Source: a virus
DNA length: 37,314 nucleotides
IMG/VR virus record: IMGVR_UViG_3300035698_002993
Span: 1 to 37,314 of that record
Reading direction: 5' to 3' (one strand)
A program made the translations under genes and the position numbers. Below are positions 17,588 to 24,523 of the stretch, piece by piece. The notes under the pieces are model-generated. The model saw nothing but the letters and a program-made list of their open reading frames with translations, was not told where the DNA came from and did not search any database. How positions within the stretch are numbered: position 1 is the first letter of the stretch; each line of letters opens with the position of its first letter.

Positions 17588-18315
17588 TGGCTAATCAGAC
17601 TATATATGGATGCTATAAACAATCTGATGGTAAGGTTTACTTTGAGGATACTAATTGCAGTGGTTCTCTGGATTATTCCGGTTGTTATACTCAAGGCGGT
17701 GTCCATGACGGACAGATTGCTGTTGTGGTATCAGAAGTTAATTGCACTGATACTTATTATGCTTGTTTCGACCCGCCGACCGGAAAGTTTGAATTGGTGA
17801 TTCCTGATGATTGCTGTTTAGTATATGGCGATAATTGTACGTATTGCACAGCAGATGAAACACCAGAATATTTAACCGTAACGCTATCTAATTTTCAAGT
17901 TTGTTCAGGTTGTTATACCGCTGGCGGTCTATATTTTAAATTTGATAGCAGTGGCTCGCCCAATGGAACTTATCTTTTAACGCAATATCCTGCGTTGGCC
18001 TGTGCGTGGAAACTAGATATAGCAAGCGGTGTTATTGTCATTGATTATTATGATTACTCTGACTGTACTTCATTGTCCTCTAGTTCGCCGCCAACCAATG
18101 GAACAATAAGAGTTGAAAAAACGGCCGCTGCAACTTATAACGCTTATTATGATGAGCATATTCGTCATATTTGGGATCAAAATTCTGGCGCTGTCGATGC
18201 GGATACTTGTATGGAGGCTACTGATAATTATAGCGCAACGTGTGGAAAACCTGGTTCTTATTACAATGCCTTTGCAAGTGGAACAGCAGTAATAGTTGAG
18301 GGCGACCAGACATAA
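17587..18315 (+). CDS. Cys-rich secreted-style tail-tip protein
   Basis: A 242-residue protein with about 15 cysteines spread along its length, many in GCY, NC[ST] or CC contexts, and rich in Tyr, Thr, Gly and Asp. There is no signal peptide. The ATG at the TAATG junction was chosen; the TTG nine bases earlier lies inside the preceding gene. Tail-adhesin identity is inferred from position and composition; no domain is recognised. Many cysteines in a virion protein are unusual and may mean disulphide or metal stabilisation. Confidence 0.55.
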   Translation: MANQTIYGCYKQSDGKVYFEDTNCSGSLDYSGCYTQGGVHDGQIAVVVSEVNCTDTYYACFDPPTGKFELVIPDDCCLVYGDNCTYCTADETPEYLTVTLSNFQVCSGCYTAGGLYFKFDSSGSPNGTYLLTQYPALACAWKLDIASGVIVIDYYDYSDCTSLSSSSPPTNGTIRVEKTAAATYNAYYDEHIRHIWDQNSGAVDADTCMEATDNYSATCGKPGSYYNAFASGTAVIVEGDQT

Positions 18316-18692
18316 TGGATTGCCTAACGATACCAAAATTTGATAGAGAGCAAATTGCAATATGCGAAAAGTGCAAGCATATCAGTGGTAAGAAAATCTG
18401 GTGCTGTAAGTGGGGTATTGCTATAAAAGAAAAGAGTATAATTCAGTATCCGAGTAAACTGAAAATGGCAGGTAATTTGGTAAAGGCAACCGGAAAACAT
18501 ATAAAATCAGGCTTTAAAAAACGTTCTGATACCGAGCAGTTAAAGTGTATTGAGATATGCCAAAAATGCGAGTTCTATAAAGAAGATGCGAAGATAGCAG
18601 GAATCAAAACGCCCAGATGTACGAAATGCGGATGCTGCTCAAAAGTAAAGACAAGATGGGTAAGTTCAAACTGCCCGATAGGAAAATGGTGA
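18315..18692 (+). CDS. Small zinc-binding protein (two CxxC clusters)
   Basis: A 125-residue basic protein. An N-terminal cluster CEKCKHISGKKIWCC, a second CIEICQKCEF, and a C-terminal TPRCTKCGCCSKVKTRW...NCPIGKW give at least two probable zinc sites. The C-terminal pattern CxKCGCxxxxKTRWxSxxCPxGKW recurs in small phage proteins near tail-fibre genes, but I know of no proven role. It is coupled to the previous gene by TAATG. Confidence 0.65.
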   Translation: MDCLTIPKFDREQIAICEKCKHISGKKIWCCKWGIAIKEKSIIQYPSKLKMAGNLVKATGKHIKSGFKKRSDTEQLKCIEICQKCEFYKEDAKIAGIKTPRCTKCGCCSKVKTRWVSSNCPIGKW

Positions 18693-18707
18693 AATGTGTT
18701 TGAGATT

Positions 18708-18788
18708 ATGAATAGCAATCCGGCTATATGTGGCGTGTTAGCTTTTATTATTATAGCTGGTTTGATTTTAAAATGGATTACTAATTAA
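18708..18788 (+). CDS. Tiny single-pass membrane peptide
   Basis: A 26-residue ORF, MNSNPAICGVLAFIIIAGLI followed by LKWITN, almost entirely one transmembrane helix. It fills the gap between the zinc protein and the next tail gene and ends just before that gene's AAGGAG site. The ribosome-binding site is poor. A lysis-accessory role is possible from its location and topology, but it is too short to judge. Confidence 0.4.
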   Translation: MNSNPAICGVLAFIIIAGLILKWITN

Positions 18789-18799
18789 GGAGTTAAATT

Positions 18800-19831
18800 A
18801 TGGCAGTTACTACATGGGCTGGAACAACAGGAGCCTGGACAACGGCAGGAAATTGGGATACTGCGGCTGTACCGGTCGCAGCGGATGAAATCATATTTGA
18901 TGGTAATGTTTCGGAGGCGGTAACATCGGGAACTTTACCGAGTGATACCGGTAATATAGCGTTTAATTTACTGCACGTTAAGAAAGGTTTTACTGGTGAT
19001 ATGGGTACTGCTGCCGCTCCGCTTTGTCTGGGAACGGCAACTGGCGACAGTATGGTGATTATCTTCGAAGGTACAGGTACATTGCATTTAATGTGCAGCT
19101 TGGGTACTGATGATGCCACCACCACGGCGGTAATACCGAAAATAATTATCAACTCGGTCGGCGGTACTGTCAATTTATATTCGCTGTCTAATGACGGTGC
19201 GAATACCAGCAGCTTTAGTGATGTGTACTTGATACAAGGCACGCTTAACCTTGCTCTTGAGGTTCATGGTAGCGTTACGGGCGATGCTACTGGTGCGGTA
19301 GTTGATAATCTATACCTTGCACCGATCAGTAACTCAAAGAATGCGATTGAATGTAATATAGCTGCGACAAGCTATAAGGTCAATGGCCCGGACTATACTG
19401 ATGTTTATATGGCTAATGGTGAGTTGAATACTGATAGCGGGATCGGAACGCTTCACATGAAATCAGGAACAGTTAATATCGGTACAGCTTCAGGCGGTGG
19501 TACGAATGTCGATATTGTAGCGGATTTAATCCAAACTGGCGGGACCATCAACTGGAATCCAAACGAAGATTCGGCCTATATAAATAAGGCTCACTTATTC
19601 GGCGGTACATTGCAGGTAAGCACTTCGACTAATGTTGCAAATACTAGGGTGCTTGGCAACGGTGCGAATAATGACATATTCCTGTATAGTGGTGCGACTT
19701 TAAATATAGCCACTGGTCGGGGTAAGGTTACAAAGCATGCAAGTAGCCAACTAATAAATCTGGGCGGGACATTAACAACTGATTCGGTTACGGATATATC
19801 AATATCTTACAATCCCGACTTGAGTGCTTAA
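18800..19831 (+). CDS. Beta-helix-like tail fibre/adhesin
   Basis: A 343-residue protein with regular short strands rich in Gly, Thr, Asn, Leu and Ile (GNWDTAAVPVAADEIIFDGN; LHMKSGTVNIGTASGGG; HLFGGTLQVSTSTNV), a pattern typical of right-handed parallel beta-helix receptor-binding proteins and autotransporter-like fibres. It has a strong AAGGAG site and is the last large late gene. A host-recognition role is inferred from fold style and position. Confidence 0.6.
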   Translation: MAVTTWAGTTGAWTTAGNWDTAAVPVAADEIIFDGNVSEAVTSGTLPSDTGNIAFNLLHVKKGFTGDMGTAAAPLCLGTATGDSMVIIFEGTGTLHLMCSLGTDDATTTAVIPKIIINSVGGTVNLYSLSNDGANTSSFSDVYLIQGTLNLALEVHGSVTGDATGAVVDNLYLAPISNSKNAIECNIAATSYKVNGPDYTDVYMANGELNTDSGIGTLHMKSGTVNIGTASGGGTNVDIVADLIQTGGTINWNPNEDSAYINKAHLFGGTLQVSTSTNVANTRVLGNGANNDIFLYSGATLNIATGRGKVTKHASSQLINLGGTLTTDSVTDISISYNPDLSA

Positions 19832-19863
19832 TGAAAGATTGACATTTAAACGGAAGGCAAATA

Positions 19864-20085
19864 ATGGCAGAGGAAAATAAGACACAGTACGAACTGACCA
19901 AGTTCTTAATAGGAGAGGTCAAGGAAATCAAACACGCTATACTCGGCAATGGCCGGGTAGGGCTAATCACCAAAGTTGACAGGAACACTCGATGGATAAG
20001 TTTCGTATCGTGGCTTAGTGGGGTCATATTTGTTGTTGTGGGGCTTGGCACGGTAGCATGGTGGATCCGGGCAGCTATAATGTAG
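19864..20085 (+). CDS. Holin-like membrane protein
   Basis: A 73-residue protein: a charged helical N-terminal half (NKTQYELTKFLIGEVKEIKHAI), a basic stretch, then one hydrophobic segment SFVSWLSGVIFVVVGLGTVA (about 46-65) and a short tail WWIRAAIM. A coiled-coil head with a C-terminal membrane span resembles XhlA-type and class III holins. It is the last gene of the late operon. The enzymes it would assist may be the membrane-anchored lysozyme-like proteins encoded on the - strand. Confidence 0.55.
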   Translation: MAEENKTQYELTKFLIGEVKEIKHAILGNGRVGLITKVDRNTRWISFVSWLSGVIFVVVGLGTVAWWIRAAIM

Positions 20086-20284
20086 TAATAAATAAGGAGA
20101 ATAATATGAACTGGTTATTAAAATTACTGGGTTGGGGCAAACCTGACATCTTCTGTGCATTGTACCCGCCAACAACAGCATCATTCTCAGTTGCGTACTT
20201 ACTGTTAGCCGATACGAACGCCTCACGTCCTTCTGGCATTATCGAATCGCTTTCAAATGTTTCTGCCCAATGTCCTTCACTCAT
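20075..20284 (-). CDS. Small hypothetical protein at end of the - strand operon
   Basis: A 69-residue frame. Its start has AAAGGA nine bases upstream. The first ~50 residues (MSEGHWAETFESDSIMPEGR ...) look like real coding sequence with balanced composition. The last ~20 residues are antisense to a + strand ORF and overlap the holin-like gene end. No function is recognised. It competes with the + strand frame at 20106-20324; this strand looks better by composition. Confidence 0.48.
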   Translation of the reverse strand: MSEGHWAETFESDSIMPEGREAFVSANSKYATENDAVVGGYNAQKMSGLPQPSNFNNQFILFSLFITTL

Positions 20285-20324
20285 AATCGTGTGTCCTTTC
20301 TTAAAAATACCAATTCAGCGTTAA
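20106..20324 (+). CDS. Possible small + strand gene (overlaps - strand gene)
   Basis: A 72-residue frame that starts MNWLLKLLGWGKP after a strong AAGGAGA site six bases upstream, directly after the holin-like gene. Beyond residue ~15 the composition (Ser, Leu, Pro, Cys) looks like the antisense of the opposing gene. It may be the remnant of a longer membrane or lysis gene whose 3' end was replaced when the two operons were joined, or simply a short leader-like peptide. Confidence 0.3.
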   Translation: MNWLLKLLGWGKPDIFCALYPPTTASFSVAYLLLADTNASRPSGIIESLSNVSAQCPSLIIVCPFLKIPIQR

Positions 20325-20525
20325 ATTCTTTTTCCGTAATTGTAGCCTCACTTCTTCTAATGCAGCTATCCCAAAACGAGGACTTCCTAATAATTCTGGT
20401 TCTGATTTCTGGACTAGCTGCCCCACCGTTTTAATCTTAAATTCACGCACCAGAATTCCTTCAACTCTTAGTGATAATTTCAAGAGGCAGATTGGGTCTT
20501 CTTTTTTAATTTTAATGTTGAACAT
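20301..20525 (-). CDS. RNA polymerase alpha-subunit C-terminal-domain-like protein
   Basis: A 74-residue protein that reads as an isolated alpha-CTD: PICLLKLSLRVEGILVREFK, then TVGQLVQKSEPELLGSPRFG and AALEEVRLQLRKKNLTL. Compare the bacterial pattern, in which a four-helix helix-hairpin-helix domain has (I/V)GDLVQ, E.ELL..P..G, KSL.E....L...GL.L. In bacteria this domain binds UP-element DNA and activators. The phage Arg near the E. coli R265 position is offset by one residue in an ungapped alignment, so DNA contact is uncertain. It could instead be a generic HhH DNA-binding protein. It sits near the end of the early operon. Confidence 0.62.
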   Translation of the reverse strand: MFNIKIKKEDPICLLKLSLRVEGILVREFKIKTVGQLVQKSEPELLGSPRFGIAALEEVRLQLRKKNLTLNWYF

Positions 20526-20530
20526 GTTTC

Positions 20531-20893
20531 TTAATCCTTCAAATCAATAATAAAGTTTGTTACCCATTCACCGTCAATCACTTCGTAATGCTTAATTGTG
20601 GTGATGGTTTTTATCCTGCCCTTGTACTTACGCTGACTAATCTCTGCGTTAAGGAACCTTTTATCGTCCTCATCACGCACTGCATCGCTAAAAAAAGTAT
20701 TGCGTTTCATGCGTTTGCTGACTATTTTGACCTGCGTAGGTTCTACTGTTGGCGATTCAGGATGTATCGCCTTTTCGGTAGATAAACCTATCCGCACATA
20801 ATAGTAATCCCTTATTATACCAATGATTTTGGTTCGTGATATTTCTTTGCCATTAAATACGCTGACCTTCTTGGTGATATACGCTTCAACCAC
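20531..20893 (-). CDS. Hypothetical protein
   Basis: A 120-residue protein with a basic, mixed alpha/beta pattern (SVFNGKEISRTKIIGIIRDYY; KRFLNAEISQRKYKGRIKTI; GEWVTNFIIDLKD). It begins with GTG, about ten bases after AAGGG, and overlaps the end of the upstream NlpC/P60-like gene by 79 bases. A later start would shorten the overlap, but none has a convincing site. Function unknown. Confidence 0.55.
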   Translation of the reverse strand: MVEAYITKKVSVFNGKEISRTKIIGIIRDYYYVRIGLSTEKAIHPESPTVEPTQVKIVSKRMKRNTFFSDAVRDEDDKRFLNAEISQRKYKGRIKTITTIKHYEVIDGEWVTNFIIDLKD

Positions 20894-21456
20894 TTACCAA
20901 TTACCCTTAATAGGTATTTAGCCCAGTTACATATCTCCGAACAGTACCAACGCTTATCGTCCTGTACGGCCACTGGCTGGACGAAACCTAAAGTTACGCC
21001 CAGATAGTCATATTTCTTACCCACGAGCTTCTGTGCCTCTGCCATGAACACCTCAAGCCTGTCTGTGTCCACTTCTGTCTCGATATACTTCCATCGCTCA
21101 GGGTTCTTTAAAACTTCGCTAGCAGGGGCAAATCGAACTCCATTAGCATCGCCTCTGGTAGTTGATGAAAAGCATTGACCTAGATGTTCCCACTTATATA
21201 CTGGCAAGGTCATTGTAGCACTCGTTGTACCATCACCGTTATCGGTTACTTCACAATGACCACTACTACCCTCATCACATTTAAAGAACTCGCCATTCTC
21301 ATCTGGTATCCACATTTCCTCATGGCTAAAATTATACTTCAACGCTTTCCATGAATAGAATAAAGCGTAGAACCAAGTCAAGCCTACAATAACCTTGCCG
21401 ATGCCATGCTCTTTGAGTGGTGTGTGGTATAGCCATCTTACTTTTGTTTTAGACAT
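20815..21456 (-). CDS. Permuted NlpC/P60-like cysteine hydrolase
   Basis: A 213-residue protein. The start was moved from the longest frame to the second ATG of an AGGAGAATGAAGATG block. NFSHEEMW (about residues 42-49) could hold the catalytic His, and RWYCSEICNWA (about 173-183) the catalytic Cys. GKKYDYLGVTLGF lies between them. The His-before-Cys order is that of the YiiX-like circularly permuted papain/NlpC group, members of which cut amide bonds in peptidoglycan or lipids. A hydrophobic GKVIVGLTWFYALFYSW precedes the His. Family membership is a motif-level judgement. Confidence 0.6.
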   Translation of the reverse strand: MSKTKVRWLYHTPLKEHGIGKVIVGLTWFYALFYSWKALKYNFSHEEMWIPDENGEFFKCDEGSSGHCEVTDNGDGTTSATMTLPVYKWEHLGQCFSSTTRGDANGVRFAPASEVLKNPERWKYIETEVDTDRLEVFMAEAQKLVGKKYDYLGVTLGFVQPVAVQDDKRWYCSEICNWAKYLLRVIGKWLKRISPRRSAYLMAKKYHEPKSLV

Positions 21457-21682
21457 CTTCATTCTCCTTTCTGGCTTGCTTGCAATGCTTATAAGGGCAT
21501 GGACCATCAAAATAACATTCTCCGTCCCAATGATTACAACTTGGCTGGTTCACGCACAGATGCTCTTTGCCCCTGAAAGTAATTACCTCCTCCAACTCCT
21601 TGATTCGGGATTGGAGTTGCTTAATTTCGGCATCTTTGATACTAACCAAATCATCTCTACATTCTCCTGCGTGTTCAAACAT
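21449..21682 (-). CDS. Coiled-coil plus Cys-rich small protein
   Basis: A 77-residue protein. A short coiled coil (SIKDAEIKQLQSRIKELEEV) is followed by a Cys/His-rich end, CVNQPSC, DGECYFDGPCPYKHC, likely a zinc site. Start chosen at the second ATG of the AGGAGAATGAAGATG block. Function unknown. It is the first of three adjacent coiled-coil genes using near-identical initiation sequences. Confidence 0.6.
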   Translation of the reverse strand: MFEHAGECRDDLVSIKDAEIKQLQSRIKELEEVITFRGKEHLCVNQPSCNHWDGECYFDGPCPYKHCKQARKENEDV

Positions 21683-21684
21683 CT

Positions 21685-22044
21685 TCATTCTCCTTTCATG
21701 GCTTGCTCAATGATTTTATTCAACTCTGGGTCGAAGTGCCATATAATAGTATCATTTGCTGGTAGGCACTCATTCCATTCAACACAGGCATCCAAAGCCT
21801 TTTTTAGCTTCTCGTTCTCGTCTTGGAGCTTCTCTGCTTTTTCTTTCCATTGTGTTACGCCCAGTTCTAAATAACCAACAGTAGAACCAAGTTCTGTAAC
21901 ATTTTCTTCTTCAGCTTTGAGTTCGGCTTGGAGTTGGTCAACATAGCTTTGTATTTCTCCTGATTCTTTCGGTGTAACTGTGCGCAAGAAAATTTCTTGT
22001 TCACCTAGTTTTAATGTAAGCCACTCGTTACAATATTTACTCAT
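21685..22044 (-). CDS. Coiled-coil protein
   Basis: A 119-residue acidic protein dominated by a coiled coil (QSYVDQLQAELKAEEENVTE; KLQDENEKLKKALDACVEW). The C-terminus, LPANDTIIWHFDPELNKIIEQ, is globular-like. The start is the second ATG of the repeated AGGAGAATGAAGATG block. No function recognised. Confidence 0.6.
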   Translation of the reverse strand: MSKYCNEWLTLKLGEQEIFLRTVTPKESGEIQSYVDQLQAELKAEEENVTELGSTVGYLELGVTQWKEKAEKLQDENEKLKKALDACVEWNECLPANDTIIWHFDPELNKIIEQAMKGE

Positions 22045-22046
22045 CT

Positions 22047-22364
22047 TCATTCTCCTTTCAGGTTCTTTAGCGTTCTAATAATAAGGTCAATAGGCTTCAC
22101 GCCGCCGTTATACGCCAGAAAGCCCTCACATATTGCAATGGCTAACCTTTCAGCTATCACTTTATCTTCCTCCAACTCATCAACTCTGGATTGGAGCTTG
22201 CCCTTGATATTTACAAGTTCCGTATTAGTATCAGCGTACTCGGATAAATCTGCATTGAGTTCTTTGATGTTTTCAGCCAACTTCTCATTCTCAGCTTGGA
22301 GTTTGGTACAATCCATTTTAAGGTTCTGGATTGTTGCATCAGATTTTAACATAGCTTTATTCAT
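22047..22364 (-). CDS. Coiled-coil protein
   Basis: A 105-residue protein made of a long coiled coil (CTKLQAENEKLAENIKELNA; KLQSRVDELEEDKVIAER) followed by a helical tail (AIAICEGFLAYNGGVKPIDL). KLQAENEKL is shared almost exactly with a + strand gene at 33.2 kb, which suggests a common origin. AAAGG lies upstream of the ATG. Function unknown. Confidence 0.6.
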   Translation of the reverse strand: MNKAMLKSDATIQNLKMDCTKLQAENEKLAENIKELNADLSEYADTNTELVNIKGKLQSRVDELEEDKVIAERLAIAICEGFLAYNGGVKPIDLIIRTLKNLKGE

Positions 22365-22421
22365 ATCTACCTACCTTTCAACGCTGCCTCAATAGCAGCA
22401 CTTATTATTTAACGCCTACTT

Positions 22422-22634
22422 TCATCTCAACTTTTTAGTAATACTGTCGATTAAATCTAGATTCCCCCCTAAAGCATCTACGCAACGTGCCATGAGTAAA
22501 GCATCATCACCATAGATGTCTTTAATAAGGCAACCACGACGAACTTCCCCTATCAGCTTTCTCATGGGACGTATATGCCTACGCCTTTCCCTGATAAATG
22601 CTCGTTTTGATTTTATATGTGGGTAGTGCTTCAT
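22422..22634 (-). CDS. Small basic protein
   Basis: A 70-residue protein. The N-terminal half is extremely basic (KSKRAFIRERRRHIRPMRKL); the second half is helical (GDDALLMARCVDALGGNLDL). Nucleic-acid binding is plausible by charge only. The start overlaps the stop of the upstream lipoprotein gene (ATGA), so the two are coupled. About 57 bases without a gene separate it from the downstream coiled-coil gene. Confidence 0.55.
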   Translation of the reverse strand: MKHYPHIKSKRAFIRERRRHIRPMRKLIGEVRRGCLIKDIYGDDALLMARCVDALGGNLDLIDSITKKLR

Positions 22635-22861
22635 TTCCCACCTCCAATCTTAGCACCAAAACCAGCAGCTTCAAAGCCTAACTCGAATTCTGATTTTTGG
22701 CCTTTGATAATCATGCGAACCTCAGTGCCGTCAGGCTCGGTAATCTCAATCTCTGCATGGTCAATTTTTTGCCAGAACCAACGCTCGTACTTCATATCCC
22801 CTTTTTGGATTTTAGCACAGCCACTTAACATAAGTGCTATTGTTAGTATTAAGTATTTCAT
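22631..22861 (-). CDS. Small phage lipoprotein
   Basis: A 76-residue protein with a clear signal peptide, MKYLILTIALMLSGC, ending in a lipobox (LSGC, Cys15). This predicts a lipid-anchored periplasmic protein. The mature part is charged (KYERWFWQKIDHAEIEITEPD) and ends Gly-rich. The start is fixed by an optimal AGGAGGT five bases upstream; the longer frame begins inside the previous gene. Roles could include superinfection exclusion or an outer-membrane spanin component, but it lacks the proline-rich stretch usual in Rz1-type spanins. Confidence 0.68.
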   Translation of the reverse strand: MKYLILTIALMLSGCAKIQKGDMKYERWFWQKIDHAEIEITEPDGTEVRMIIKGQKSEFELGFEAAGFGAKIGGGK

Positions 22862-23049
22862 TTTGACCTCCTGTTCCATGCTTTGATAAGCAATGGAATC
22901 TCTGAATCAGTACGCCTTGTCATTCTTGCGGTACACACAAGACTGCTGCGGTTCTCGCAATTTATCTCAGGACTTAGCCCCGAAAAAGCACAGTGTTTTA
23001 TTAGTGTTGCCTTACCGCCGCAAAACGGACACGGTTTTAGTTCTTCCAT
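22858..23049 (-). CDS. Lar-like restriction-alleviation family zinc protein
   Basis: A 63-residue protein starting MEELKPCPFCGGKATLIKH and ending IPLLIKAWNRRSK, the hallmark ends of the Lar_restr_allev family. CPFCGG plus later Cys residues (INCENRSSLVC) form a zinc ribbon. Lar proteins modulate type I restriction in lambdoid phages, though most relatives are untested. Start chosen at the ATG eight bases after GGAGA; the longer frame adds a hydrophobic tail that belongs to the upstream gene. It overlaps both neighbours. Confidence 0.75.
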   Translation of the reverse strand: MEELKPCPFCGGKATLIKHCAFSGLSPEINCENRSSLVCTARMTRRTDSEIPLLIKAWNRRSK

Positions 23050-23189
23050 TATAATATCTCCAATAAACATAAAATCTCCAGCCACAAACTTACGATTGTT
23101 TTAAATAGCCATAATCCAAAGGCAACAGATAACCCACCACCGACTATAAGCAGTAAAGCTATTTCCCAAGCAAAGTGTTTTAGTTTCAT
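23049..23189 (-). CDS. Small membrane protein
   Basis: A 46-residue ORF with one long hydrophobic region (EIALLLIVGGGLSVAFGLWL, about residues 9-28) followed by KTIVSLWLEILCLLEIL. AAGGG lies ahead of the ATG, within a leader that is nearly identical to that of the next gene upstream. Its stop overlaps the Lar-like start (TAATG). It is encoded beside a lipoprotein and could belong with it in the envelope. Function unknown. Confidence 0.5.
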   Translation of the reverse strand: MKLKHFAWEIALLLIVGGGLSVAFGLWLFKTIVSLWLEILCLLEIL

Positions 23190-23430
23190 AATTCAATCCC
23201 TTATCTCAACAACCCAATTATCATCAACTATTTTCACACTTTCGACTTTGCCTGACGATGTTTTATCGCCAACCTTGTACGGCGGTTCAAAAATAGTTAT
23301 ATCTACTTCACCGCCATCAGAAACCCACTCTTTAACAAGTGTAGAATAAAATACTTGGCCTTTTGTTATTCCTGTCTGGCGGTACAGGCCGTGGTAATTT
23401 ATTGGTATTTTTAGTTTCATAATTCAATCC
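23178..23430. repeat. 22-bp direct repeat at two translation starts
   Basis: The same 22 bases (begins TTTTAGTTTC, ends TTCAATCC) occur at 23178-23199 and 23409-23430. On the - strand each covers the ribosome-binding region, the ATG and the first three codons (MKLK) of a gene. The rest of the two genes differ, so only the initiation region was duplicated or exchanged. Confidence 0.85.
23193..23420 (-). CDS. Hypothetical SH3-like small protein
   Basis: A 75-residue beta-rich protein (YHGLYRQTGITKGQVFYSTLVKEW...FEPPYKVGDKTSSGKVESVK...NWVVEIRD). The regular strand spacing resembles a small barrel, but no family is recognised. It starts in the same 22-base leader as the 46-residue membrane protein, so both starts may have come from one duplication. 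Confidence 0.5.
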   Translation of the reverse strand: MKLKIPINYHGLYRQTGITKGQVFYSTLVKEWVSDGGEVDITIFEPPYKVGDKTSSGKVESVKIVDDNWVVEIRD

Positions 23431-23943
23431 TTAAATACTTGCCACCAGTTTTTGCCCTGAATATGTAATTGCAACGCCCAACGCCGCCCAAATATCTTTC
23501 GACACTCCATACAGCGGCCCCCTGTTTGCCTTAACGCCTATTTGTGGTATCTTGCCGCCGCCTACTGCCGGATATAGGTCAATGATAGCTTGCCTGACGT
23601 TTGAATCTTTAGCCCTTACTGAATTACAAAGGTACATTTTAACGTCTTTTCGGTAAATATATTCAAAATCATGCCCCCATGCTTCGATAAATCTACCTAT
23701 CCAAACACAAGTTTCAAATACAGTCTTTCCTACTGGCATACCATAGCAAGCAATCATCTCAATAGCAAGGACATCGGCTGATACAGTTGGGATTATTGAA
23801 CGCATATCTTCGTTTGGGTATATACCAAACTCACGAATATTCCGGTGTTCTCTTATATTAATCAGGTCGGTTAAACAGGTGTCATAAACAACATATGCAC
23901 TCTTTCCATTTCCTGGGTCTATCGCTAATATCCTTTGACTCAT
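23431..23943 (-). CDS. RuvC-like Holliday junction resolvase
   Basis: A 170-residue protein with an RNase H/RuvC-like fold: strand 1 ILAIDPGNGKSAYVVYD (catalytic D8), then ADVLAIEMIACYGMPVGKTV (E62), and a late SKDIWAALGVAITY (D149-type acid). These are the acidic positions expected in phage RuvC-like resolvases, which cut branched DNA before packaging or during recombination. It follows an HNH gene with an ATGA overlap and closes a coupled block of replication and recombination genes. Confidence 0.8.
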   Translation of the reverse strand: MSQRILAIDPGNGKSAYVVYDTCLTDLINIREHRNIREFGIYPNEDMRSIIPTVSADVLAIEMIACYGMPVGKTVFETCVWIGRFIEAWGHDFEYIYRKDVKMYLCNSVRAKDSNVRQAIIDLYPAVGGGKIPQIGVKANRGPLYGVSKDIWAALGVAITYSGQKLVASI

Positions 23944-24176
23944 AATCTAATCCTTTTCAATTCTTCTTTGCTCAATTCGCCACTGTGAGCCAATAAATGA
24001 CATTTTCGGCACAAGGCTATCAAATTTTCTGCCACATCTAAATCTTTATTGCCGCCCATGCCCTTTAATTCTATATGGTGAATATCAACCGCCACAAATC
24101 CACATCTTTCACACAAAACTACATCGCAAGAATACAAGCCATGATGCTTAAAATAGTTTTTCGTGTGCTTTTTCAT
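23940..24176 (-). CDS. HNH endonuclease
   Basis: A 78-residue HNH nuclease. The motif is complete: zinc-binding CERCG, the catalytic VDIHHIELKGMGG (His-His), then NLIALCRKCHLLAHSG (Asn, CxxCH). It overlaps RuvC and the upstream gene by four bases each. It may be a branch-specific or nicking nuclease or a domesticated homing nuclease; a second HNH gene lies by the packaging genes. Confidence 0.85.
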   Translation of the reverse strand: MKKHTKNYFKHHGLYSCDVVLCERCGFVAVDIHHIELKGMGGNKDLDVAENLIALCRKCHLLAHSGELSKEELKRIRL

Positions 24177-24523
24177 TTCTCTTTCAAGATAGCCGAAAAC
24201 CTGTAAACAGTATCGCCGATTTCTTGGGCAATTTCATCATCAACGTCCTCCCCAGTTGCGATCTCCGGATGTATCAGACCTAAACCGCAAGCCTTGTCCT
24301 GAATATCACAACCATCCATTTCATAACTTTCCCAACAACCGCCCCTGATTATATACCGAGCAAATTCTTTCAGCTTCTCGCTCTCAACTTCGATTTTGTG
24401 CACATACCTCGCCGTTCCGTGTTCCATTAAATACTTATTCTTTTTGAGTTCGGCTTCGAGTTGCTCAATTTTAGTATCTCGGTTCTTTATAGCTGTTTCC
24501 ACGTTTGCTAATACCATAATCAT
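24173..24523 (-). CDS. Coiled-coil hypothetical protein
   Basis: A 116-residue protein. The N-terminal third is a coiled coil (KIEQLEAELKKNKYLMEH); the rest is mixed with four Cys/Trp-rich positions (RGGCWESYEMDGCDIQDKAC). Two in-frame ATGs six bases apart are possible; the first overlaps the previous stop (ATGA). Function unknown. Confidence 0.6.
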   Translation of the reverse strand: MIMVLANVETAIKNRDTKIEQLEAELKKNKYLMEHGTARYVHKIEVESEKLKEFARYIIRGGCWESYEMDGCDIQDKACGLGLIHPEIATGEDVDDEIAQEIGDTVYRFSAILKEK

